Source: Heterostelium album PN500
Taxonomy: Eukaryota; Evosea; Eumycetozoa; Acytosteliales; Acytosteliaceae
Assembly: GCF_000004825.1 (NCBI RefSeq)
Contig: NW_008805064.1
Span: 682,001-746,000 of the forward strand
Length of the DNA: 64,000 nucleotides
Direction: 5' to 3'
Shown: in pieces, positions 13,060 through 23,859 of the stretch
Position numbering within the stretch: position 1 is the first letter of the stretch
Layout of the letters: the number at the start of each line of letters is the position of its first letter
Notes under the pieces: model-generated
What the model was told of the DNA's origin: nothing
The model's input: the letters and a program-made list of their open reading frames with translations, nothing else
Databases searched by the model: none
Program-made: the position numbers and the translations under genes

Positions 13060-14060
13060 AAGGTAATCTTTTTTTGAAATTGATCATGATGGTGATAAAT
13101 ATGGTCTATTTCCTGATGGACATCTCAATGAGATCTATAGAGATCTCTTGAAATTATCATGAAAATACGTATGATGGTGTGACGGTGGAGCATTTAGCGG
13201 TTCACTTTCATATTTTGATGGTTTTTTCTCAGATAGTTTTTTTATATTTTGATGCTAAAAAAAGATTATAAACTAAACCTTTTTTTTTTTGCAAACATTA
13301 TATTTTGTGCAAAGGAGGATCAAACATATATATTATGTCCATTCTTTTAAATCGGAGTGTTTGGTGAAGATCATCTTTTTTAATTATAATAATAAAAACA
13401 CTTTTTGCAAAAAACAAAAAAGAATAAATCTAGATATCAAATCAACAAGTGTTGATATGCTTTCACAGTATTCCCAAAAATATCAGTACTTACAGAGTGT
13501 TCTTCCTGATTTCTTTATTTGTAATACATTCAATAAAATATCTATGATTGATGTTGATGCCAACAACCACAACCTAGCATTTTTTAATTATAATAAATTT
13601 TATTTATAACCAATTCATTTTAACTATTGGGCAATTCAAGCACATTACTTTCATGTTGTTGTAAAAATTGATTTTGCCCAGATCAAGTAAGTATCTTCCA
13701 TTGTATTTTGAGGATGATTCAGAAACAAATCCACTACATCAATATACTTTAAACAATTGTTATGAAAATGTAAATCAAAACATTGATGTAGCTCCGTGGG
13801 TCTTTGATCATCTTTGATTCACTGCTGATTCCTCAAAATGAGCAACTTGTGGTGGTGATGGTTTCTGACTTTAAATCAAAAGTGTAGATTCTTTTCTTAA
13901 ATATTAGTATTTTGAAATTTGATGGTATTGAAGAACCCTTAAAATGCTGGTGGTGTGAAAAATAAAGAGGGTTTTAACATCCAACAATGAATCATTGTAA
14001 TTCTAATACTGGGTGCTCTCTTCAGCCTGATTGTGAGTTTCTGGTTCAATTAATATTAAA
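13060..14060 (+). pseudogene. possible decayed gene of unknown family
   Basis: This kilobase has coding-like patches in different plus frames separated by stops, in otherwise non-coding surroundings. Patches: near 13075-13160 (IDHDGDKYGLFPDGHLNEI), 13289-13609 (about 100 codons, including SQYSQKYQYLQSVLPDFF), 13670-13815 (YLPLYFEDDSETNPLHQY) and 13830-13880 (IPQNEQLVVVMVSDF). Base composition is richer in G/C than the neighbouring gap. I read this as one or more host gene relics, but no family is recognised, so the call is weak. A perfect palindrome-like GAGATCT-ATAG-AGATCTC sits near 13131. Confidence 0.35.
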
Positions 14061-14097
14061 TTAAACAATGAGGTACACTGAGATTCTATAGACCATC

Positions 14098-14144
14098 AAT
14101 GCTCGCCCATCAGTGTCAGCCTAGACGCTCTGTATCGAGCATTT
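14098..14144. repeat. hairpin / inverted repeat
   Basis: AATGCTCG at 14098-14105 is perfectly complementary to CGAGCATT at 14136-14143, enclosing about 30 nt that are unusually G/C-rich for this region. It could be the stem of a small RNA or a repeat end. I did not recognise a known RNA family. Confidence 0.45.
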
Positions 14145-14734
14145 AAATAAATATCCTGGGCCAAAACAATTACCCCAAACCATTTTATTGGCTAATTAAT
14201 TTTAGGTTCACTTTTAACAATCGCGAGAAAAACCAAAATCATCAACAGCAAAAAAAAAAATGATCTATAATTATTGCTCTTCCCAACCACACCACATTTT
14301 ATTAAAAAAAAAAAAAGTGAATAAACTAAAGGGCGAAAGATATTATCGTTCATTCATTTTTTTCAAAATAAAGTTAATTTTAAAAAAAAAATTAAACAAA
14401 AAATTCAAATTTCTCTGCAAAAAAAAAATCCTTTTTCGATATACTCAATGTGCTTTTTTGATGAATAAGTTTTAACATCACCTCACCTCCCTAAATATAT
14501 ATATTTGTGTTTTGTGCAAAACAACAGTTTTGTCTTTTTGTTCTTGTTTGTCCTTTTTTCGACTTTTATATATCTTTCTATTTATTTATTATTTATTTAT
14601 TGTAAAAACAACAAATCTTCATCATCATTTTTTTTTTTTTGAAAAAAAGGTCAAACAGAACTATAAATCATTCACTTCACACACACTTATTTCTCTTTCG
14701 ATAACCATATGACATATTATGACACTTTGTAAAC

Positions 14735-15135
14735 TATTCGTCTATTTATTATAAAAAATAAAACATAAAACAAAAAAAATAACAATATACTATTTATTAA
14801 ACTTTTCCCCAAAACACATATCATATACTATTTATTATAAAAGACCTACCAACAAATCGATTGTCTTTCGCACACAAGACAAACACAACAATATACTATT
14901 TATTTATCTATTTATTTATTATACTATTATATTATCCTACCCTATTTAAATCAGTATTATAATAACTATCAAAATTCATACACCAACCAATTCAAAAAGT
15001 ATAGCATCAACAATTTTAATCTAAAACAAAAAAAAAAAAACAACAAAAAAAAAAATAAAGCAATCAACTCCATCTGTAACATATATTATTTATTTATTAT
15101 TTATTAAATTAGTCTATTTATTATAAAATCAAAAA
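14735..15135. repeat. cluster of TATTTATTATAAAA-type repeats
   Basis: Variants of TACTATTTATTATAAAA or its TATTTATT core recur at about 14740, 14790, 14830, 14895, 15085 and 15112 within 400 nt. The spacing is irregular. It could be a regulatory cluster or simple A/T-rich drift. Confidence 0.4.
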
Positions 15136-18100
15136 ATCCAATAAAGTTCGACAAAAAGGTAATGTACACCCATGAATCCGAGTTTCCAACCACACACCTC
15201 TTTCCAAACTATCTGTTTTTTCAAGGATGGTTGCAAACAACTTTGCTTGATTTAATAATAAACATTCAACAAAATCGATTTGCCAATGTGTGTGGTCGTT
15301 TCGTTTCCACCATAGTTGTGTATTTATAAATCTTTATTTTTGACACACCTCTGTTTGTTCCTATATTTTTATCATCCAAATTTATATTTTCATTCATTTC
15401 ATATAGTTTCTTTGAAAACGATAAAATTATAGTGTAGTTGTTATGTTATAATAGTTTTATAAAGTAGTAGTAGAGTTTCATAAATAGTTGATTGGTGACT
15501 TTTCGTTTTTGTTTAGAGCTTCACCATCAATCAATCAATCAAATAAACAAACAAACCAAACAGTCAAAAGACTATGTTGTCTATTTCTGTTTGATGGTAT
15601 TTTTGCTTTTATTTTTCTCCCTCGAATCTCTATGTGATTTTCATCAAGAGTGTACTACAAATGATTTAAGGTTACGACTCTATTTTAGATGTAAATTTAA
15701 AGTAATAAAATCACCAGATATTAGAGTAACAATGGTACTTAATGTCTAAGAGATAAATAATGTTGAGTTTGTTTTTGAGATGTGTGTTTGATTCACTACC
15801 ATCACAAAAATCCAATATATTATAACAACACCTTAGAAGTACTAATAGTAATAGTAATATAATGATTAAGAACACACCAAACACACACACACACACACAC
15901 CACACATAAATACTTTTCAAAAATTGTAACCGCCACCACAGGGCTGTTACTGTAAAAAAAAATAGTAGTAATAATTATAACATCACTATTTTTTTAAAAA
16001 ATTTATTACTCACTCACACTTTGGGAATAGGATCACACTTCACTCTCTCACCAATCCATGCCAAATATATTTTGGAATACTCATCATAAATCGAAGTGTT
16101 TCTTGATCAGTGCCAATGACTTGTATTCATCAACATCACATCAAACTTGAGAGGAAATTATTTATAAACAATTTACTGTTACAATTGTTGTTTGTTTGTT
16201 TTCTGTTCATGGCGACCATTTATTATCACATTTTACCTCCATCATTTTCTACCGCCTCCAGATTTAATGATATTAGTTGGTTTATTTCTATAAGTGAGAA
16301 TAGACGCCACAAAAGTAACAACAATTATAAATTCTCTTTTAAAGGTTGGTGGTTCTTCCTTTATATATTGTATTTAATTGTTATTTCTTTAACTTGTTTT
16401 CTTATTTATAATTATATTTCAAACAATTTGTTGGTCGATGGCAACTGTATATAAATTCAAAACACAATAATAATAATAGCATCAACAACAACAACATTGA
16501 TTCACATTAAAATACTTTTTTTTTTCAAATTTACAATCTAAAGTTCAAAACCAATTTATATTTATAGAATTCTACAGAATTCAAATAGTATTCTTATATA
16601 TATTAATTGTCTGAGTGGTATGTTGTTTTTTTTAATAAATAAATAAAAGTATCATTTTCACAATCATTAAAGACTTGACAAGATTTTCTTAAATTCTGAA
16701 ACAAGTTTCCTCGTTATGATTGACATTATCATTATATTCTCTTGTAAAGAGATTATTATCCTTTTTTAAATATATTTGTTTCAGTTGGCAGTACCTTTTG
16801 TTGTAAAAATCCATCATCACAAAAACAACACTGGTTTTTACCAATATAGAAAAAAAACGAATGCAATCCTAATTTATCATTTAGATTGGGGTTATGATGT
16901 TGAAAGGTTTGGTCATAGTTATATAATAGGCATAAAGTATTCTTATACTACAACCTATAGGTAATTACCAATACAACAACTTGCTCCTTTCAATATCTAT
17001 TTGATGATACTATAATGATGAAATTAATCGTTCAGAATTGGTTTCAATCGAATATCAATGATTTCTGATGATTTATACAGCACAATTAATGATTTTCCAA
17101 CAACACCACCATCAATAAGAATATAACAACTTATCTTCTACCACTCAACAAACTATTACTTTATTTATTTTTATTTAAAAGAGAAAAAAAAAACAAAGAA
17201 ATTACATTATTACTACCACCACTTTCATCGTTTCTGACATGATAAATAATGATCATCAATCTTGAGAGAGTGTGTTATAGATTTATCAACAAAACAATAA
17301 AAATTGCCGTTGTTAGTGTGTTGTGTTAGTGTGTGTTGTTATATATTTGGTGCTTGTGGTTTCCATTTTTATATCAGTGGCGGGGAGTATTTCATGAACT
17401 ATCCACTCGAAATTTATCATAAATCGATTGGTTAATCAATATATATATATTTAATTTTAATATATATATACGACAATACAAGATATGAAGTTATTTTAGT
17501 AGAAAGTTCATTTTATAAAACAAACTTAAATAAAAATAATAATAATAATCATTAATAAAATCAAACTATAATCAAGTGCGTGTGATATTTGCAAACAAAC
17601 TTTATTCAATAAATTTTTATTTTGTGATACTGTAATACCAATTGATGATACTCGATAGTAGATATATCTCAATGATGTTGTTGACCTTCTCCTTACGGTC
17701 TACTTCAACACATTAACAATAAATACCTGCACCATCACCTTGTTTAAATATTTCTAACCACTAAACAATAAATTTCCTTCTTTTCTTTCTATTTTGTTTA
17801 TTAACATCTATGTTGTTATAAAATTACTTTTAATCTCAGCATATTAACTTCATTTAATTGACTAACAAAATTATTATACTATTTTTATCAAATTAGTTAG
17901 TTAGGTTCATTACAATTAAAACAAATATTTTAGTAAGAAAATTATAATAATAATAATCAATCATCATCATCATCATTTTTTTTCATTGCTATTTTCTTTA
18001 GTTATTCGTTTTAATTCAATCAAGACAAGAAGACAAGACTATCACATTACTGGAATATATGAGAAAATCCTTCAATACCATACAACATTTCATCTTGTTT

Positions 18101-20182
18101 GTTCCCTCCTTTTTTTATAAACCAATCACTCGTTTAATTTTAACTTCACTGTTTTATATGTTGACCAGTCAACTTTCGTCACATTCTCACCACTCGGCAT
18201 ATTAGATCAGATGTTTTAAATTCGTTCTTTCGGTTGAATGCAATGAATACACTGATTCTTTGCACAACAGCGTCCATTCAAATAACAACCAAACATCAAC
18301 ACAATTTACCATCTGACAAGCTCATAAAAAGGGGGTGAGCCCTGCAAACACAAAAAAATATCATATTTATGTAATCAAATACCTATTAATTAAATTTGTG
18401 TTGTCGTCTGATTAATTGTTGTCGATGCAAACTCATCATTCACTTAACCATAATTGTTAACAAAAAAAGAAAAAAAAAACTTTCGAAAACTTGCCTCACC
18501 AATGCTGGGCAAAGCTTTGCAAACAAAAAACAAAACCTTTGCGCATCATGCTGGCATATTGTGTGTCTCGATTATTATTTTATTTTAATTTAAATGCAAG
18601 AGATCTCATAATTTTATGAAAAAACAATAATCTTTAGTTTTCATTTTTTGAACAAAAAAAAAAAAGGTTTTTGATTTTTTCAAAAAAGTTCTTGCATACT
18701 GTTTTTTTTTTTTCGATGTCACACCCCTACAGCCTCTGATCAACCTATTTTTGTCAAAAAATAATGAAAATGAAACAAAAAAAGATTCAATTTTAGTTTT
18801 TTTTCAGCTCCATAGATTTTCAAGATAAAAACCAAAGTGAGCCCCCCACTAAATTATAGAGTCATCATTGATGAACAAAAATTTGTCAAAAAAAATATCA
18901 AGGTACCACAGCCTTATATCCTTTTTTAAACAAAAATCATCATTTATAAGATAGTTTTTTTTTCATTTTCTTTTTTGTTTGAAAGTTTTTTTTTTTTTTG
19001 ATCAACTACTTTAAAGTATAGTTGTTGACTTTTTGTTGATTTATTTATTTATTATTTATTTATTTATATATCAAAAACAATTTCACCAATCACCAAAGAG
19101 ATTTGTTTTTGTTACATACATTAACGACTCACTCAGTCAATCAGTCAAAGCACACGCCCCATCAACCTCACTCCCCCCACCACACACCAACAACCAACCA
19201 CCAAATATACAATCGATCATTGTATAACTTATATATAAGTTTCTATTTATTTTAATGTACATAATAATATAAATTTAATATTCTAAAAAGTATAGATATA
19301 GATAAATATATGTCTGTTACATTGCAGTGTTTGTTTCAACCAATTAACTTTTTTTTTTGCTTGGCACACACCATTTAAATTAAATTTTGTTTTTTTTATT
19401 TTATTTTTAAAAAATTTTGTTATTTGTGGTAATATCTGTTAAAGCAGCATATTCACAGGCAAATTAGGGTGGGTTGAATGTGTGGTTTTAGTACAACATC
19501 AAACAACACACATCAACCACACTATTGTTCTCATATTCATTTCAAAATTCTTTCATATTCAATTAAAATTGAAAAAAAAAAAAGCAAAAATAATAATAAG
19601 GCTTCAACACACAACACACACATACAGATTGATTAGTAAAATCATCTTTCACATCACCTCAGCAGGCAATCAAATCAGTCATTGATCTAAACACACTACT
19701 CACAAGTAGCTATATATATACATATTTATAAGTTAGTTGTGTAATTTAGCAGTTATACTGTGTGTTTATTTTTTTTTTTTTTACTTTTCAGTCATAAAAC
19801 ACTTTCCAATTGATTCTATAGATATACTTACTTGCTGAAAGTGTGCATAATCAATCATCATATTGTTTTTTCATCTAATCCAAATTCATTTCATTTCCGA
19901 TCAAAAAAAAAAGAAGAAATTACAAATTAAATTAACTTATATATTTTTTATTCTTTTATCTAATCTTATTAACAACTATAGTTCAATTGTCAATAATCTA
20001 TTTTCCAATCAATCAAATTCAATCAAATCCAATCAAATTCCAATCTTTGAAATAATTAATTATCAAACCATCATCTGGAATTACAAATCGAAATTTTCAT
20101 TAATTAAGATTTTCTGGTCAAAATTTAAAAAACACTCTCTCAATCAATTTCAACACCCAAAATAGTTATAATAGAAAAAATA

Positions 20183-23134
20183 ATGGAAGATCCAACTTCA
20201 AATGATTATTTAGACACCAGTTTATATCTATCACTAGGATATGACGGTAGCTCCATTGATTCACTGAAGCCTGAAACCAATTTCTTTGGTTCGCTCGAAT
20301 CGATGGACACTTCCTCAACCAACAATCTCAACCTAAACAACAACAATAATAATAATAATAACAACAATAATATTAATAGTAATAACAACATTGTTATTAC
20401 ACCTGTAAGTAGCTCAACATCAACACCTTTGATGCCATCCAGTAATCACCAACCAGTCAGTATTAAGGAAAGCAATAGTAACAGCAGTGGCAATCTCTAC
20501 AATCAACAAGATCCACAGACACACGAACACTTTCTTAAGTTGCTTTCCCAAATTCAACAAACTCAACAGACACTCAATTCCTTCCAGACCAACCACGATT
20601 TCATCAATGCCCAAACAGCAGCAGCTGTCGCCGCATCATCTGCTCATTCTGCCAACGGCATCATTCAATCGTCACCAACATCATCCAACACCACCACACA
20701 ACAATCATCATCATCGTCATCACCATCTCAATCCTCTGTTTCAATCTCACCAATTTCCCTACTTGGTGATAACAATACCATCATCACCAACAACAACAAC
20801 AACAACAATTCAACATCCGATTGTAACAATAATTTATTTAATAATAACAACAACAACAACAACAACACAAATGTAAAATTGAATTCATCATCAGCACAAA
20901 ACTCACCGAATCTAAGTGATATTCAACAACAACAACAACAATCACAATCAACCGAGGCAACCATAACCATTTCAATGCCAACCAAAAAGAATATTAAGGC
21001 ATCGGCAATTGCTTCACCACCCAACTCACCACGTAAAACCACAAGAAACAGTAAAGTAAAACACAAAACTCAACAAGTCCAACAAAATATCCAACAAGCC
21101 ACTACCATGCCTGTTATGATCTCACCAAATCCGTCGGTGCCACCCTTCAAGTTGTCGGGATCACCACCCTCGTCGTCACCACCACAGTCACCACTCACTC
21201 CACCACCTCTGCCACCAGTGACCACCAAGAAACAAGGCAGAAAAGCAGTGGTACCAGCAGCACCAACCGGTCCCTCTGTTATTTCGATCATCAACCAACT
21301 GGGATTGCCAACCAACAACACCGCCACCACCTCCAACAATCTCTGCAATTCATCGAGTAACATCTCGATCAAGCAATCGGTTGACAGCATCCCAACAACC
21401 ACTACCACCACCACCACCAACAACGAAGATAAAAAGACAGTTTGTCTATCGTTCCTGAAATACTATTTCAATGTTAATCCATCATTATCAACACCAACAC
21501 TCCGTAGATCTCTCATTCTTTCACTCTATGTAAATAAGATTTCACAAGAACTTCGATATAGAAGACCAAACGATATGGCCAACCTATGTGTAGTTCTCTA
21601 CGGTTATTTATTCTCTTCATTAGATGATGTAAGTACTACCATTGCTTTTAATAACAATTACAAATATCTAATTAACAAATTCCATTCATATTCAAACAAA
21701 TAGAATACCATTAAAGAGTTTATTGCTGCTCATTCATCAAACATTCCAAAGTCTAAAAAGGACGATAAGAAACGAAAGAGAAAGAGAGACAAAGAAGAAT
21801 ATTCAAGTGACAAGCAACAACGTACTCCATTACAGAAATCTGTTAATGGTGTATCGAACACTCAACAACAACAACAACAACAACAACAACCTACTGCTTC
21901 ACAGATAATAAGCGATGCCAACACTTCAGATTGGCCACTCGCACCCATTCAAACCACACCATCCTATTTCGTATATGATCTAAGCTCTGCCACCTCGCCA
22001 GACAACTCCAACGGTGTTCTCTCACCAACCACTCTGTTGTCGCACGGTGGCAATAGCTCGCCAGGCTCATTCATGTTGTCCGACAGCATGCCAAGCAGCA
22101 CAACTACCAACAACGGTGACAACACACCGTCACCAACCACCGTCATCAATCCCTCACCATCAACATCGAACAGTACCACCGCACTAACAGCATCGAGTAC
22201 CGCCATCGAAAATACCGACGATGACGATACTCCCGTTTCGCTACACGATGCGTTTGTCAACTGTTTGAAATCCTGTACGTTACTACCATTCCTCGAGTTT
22301 AAACCGGTGCATTCCTTAGTTGCCCCGGCAGATTTGCCAATCACTGACTTCTACTACTCCTACGATGATTTGGTGCGTTGGGAGAACGAGTTGAAAGACC
22401 TCAAACAGAGTGTCAAACAACATGTTCAACACCAAAACATCCAGCAGAAGCAGCAACAACAACAACAACAAATTAATCAACAACAACAACAACAAGCTCA
22501 GCAACAAGCTCAGCAGCAACAACAAATACAACAAGCCCAACAACAACAAATCAATCAACAACAACAACAACAAATACAACAAGCTCAAATACAACAACAA
22601 TTATATCAACAGCAACAGCAACAACAACAACAAATTCAACAACAACAACAGTTATATCAACAACCATTACAACAACAACAATATCAAACACAACAACAAA
22701 TTCAACAACAACTACATCAACAACTAGCAATTACACCGACACCGATGATCGATGATAACAGTTGCAACTGGAAGATGGATCCAAAGAATGGTGTGCTGGT
22801 CAACGTATTGGAGAACGACGATTCGTTCATCATTTACGTAGCCATTCCACACTCTCGACCAAACACACTTAGAGTAACCGTCAACCAGCTGGAAGTGATC
22901 ATCGAAGGATGCGTTTCCATACCAGATACCATCTACCTCCCCAATGGCGCAGAGATGGCCATCCCAGTTGGAGCATTCCCTCTAAACTTCCAGAAGCAAG
23001 AGTTCTTCATCGGTCAATTCACCAAACACATTCAATTAAGCTCACCAGTGTCATCGTCTGTCGTTGGTAAACGTGAAGGTGTAGTTGTTATCATCGCAAG
23101 AAAAGAAACAACCTATCAAGTAACTCAATTCTAA
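20183..23134 (+). CDS. Asn/Gln-rich nuclear protein, candidate transcription regulator
   Basis: Exons 20183-21628 and 21704-23134; 958 aa. I do not recognise the family. Seen in order: a short conserved-looking N-terminus (residues 1-45, LDTSLYLSLGYDGSS); poly-Asn, Ser and Pro tracts; a helical, non-repetitive segment (about 420-495) with CLSFLKYYFNVNP and RRPNDMANLCVVLYGYLFSSLDD, crossing the intron; a strong basic nuclear-localisation-like stretch KKRKRKRDK (about 503-511); Thr/Ser linkers; a second ordered block (about 570-620); a long Gln tract (about 625-825); and a C-terminal region (about 835-955) with alternating hydrophobics resembling an Hsp20/CS beta sandwich (FIIYVAIPHSRPNTLRVTV, then VIIEGCVSIP). 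Placement behind a 6-kb non-coding stretch fits a developmentally regulated gene. A DNA-binding role is inference only. Confidence 0.85.
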
Positions 23135-23328
23135 ACATCATCATCATCACCATGTTAATTAACTTTAAAAGGACCAAAAAAAAAAACAAGAAAAACAAAA
23201 AAAAAAAAACCTAACAAACAAAAAACATCATACATTATTTATTCATTGTAATTTATCGACATACATGTAATTCAAATTTAATAAACAAACTTATTCAAAC
23301 AAGTAATTAATACTTTAATAACAAAAAA

Positions 23329-23370
<42 letters not shown>

Positions 23371-23859
23371 GTTATATTTATATGTAAATACTAAATATCT
23401 TTTTGTGAGGAATACCTGGTTTAACAAAACATTAATGTAATGATTTACAATAACTAGACGACTCTGTAGATATCAAATTTATCTTTAAAGACTCTGTTTA
23501 TCATTATTTTATTGTATTTTTGAACATTATCCATTTATATTTAAAGATAATTATAAAAAATTTCAAGATATGACTGAGATCATTTTGAAACAAACACCTA
23601 TTTCTTATTTTGAAACAAAACTAAGACTATTCGAAATAAAAGATGATCTTTTAAAAACTTGAACTTATTAATAATGAGATAGATCCGTTATAACTGAATC
23701 AAAGTTCAAATTTTTTACAAGGTTTTACAAAAAAAAACACACATTATTACAAGTTCAATTTTAACAATCACATTCACATTGTAATCTATATATAATAGCA
23801 ATATTAATATTAAATGATTATAGTATAAATAATAAGAAAACTAAAACTAAAACAAAGAA
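23135..23859. other. intergenic, nuclear-protein gene to med17
   Basis: About 725 nt, A/T-rich, with the 33-base T run at 23333-23365 preceded by nine A. No coding or RNA gene recognised. Confidence 0.65.
23333..23365. repeat. poly-T tract (33 nt)
   Basis: An uninterrupted run of 33 T follows a run of nine A two bases upstream, so a transcript across it could fold A on U. It is a typical dictyostelid homopolymer, and its length in an assembly is often unreliable. Confidence 0.95.

Larger units (their letters stand above)
14061..20182. other. 6.1-kb gene-free region upstream of nuclear-protein gene
   Basis: It is mostly A/T-rich with poly-A/T runs, a cluster of TACTATTTATTATAAAA-like repeats (14735-15135), C/A-rich patches (for example 19140-19210) and a hairpin at 14098-14144. 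The longest open frame is 16116-16454 (112 codons, two hydrophobic segments), which could be chance because T-rich DNA encodes hydrophobic residues. The gene at 20183 lies directly downstream and nothing else can use the region, so it is probably that gene's extended promoter and 5' leader. No tRNA or snRNA recognised. Confidence 0.55.

Noticed and set aside
14098-14144. tRNA
   Set aside because: No T-arm GGTTCGA-like element, D-arm or 3' acceptor pairing; only the simple hairpin is supported. I found no tRNA elsewhere in the window.
18280-18360. snRNA-like G-rich patch (AAAGGGGGTGAGCCC)
   Set aside because: No Sm site or recognisable U-RNA sequence, and no stable extended fold seen by eye.
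22316-22600. Minus-strand open frame rich in Leu opposite the poly-Gln tract
   Set aside because: It is the antisense reading of (CAA/CAG)n in the nuclear-protein exon and has no independent signal.
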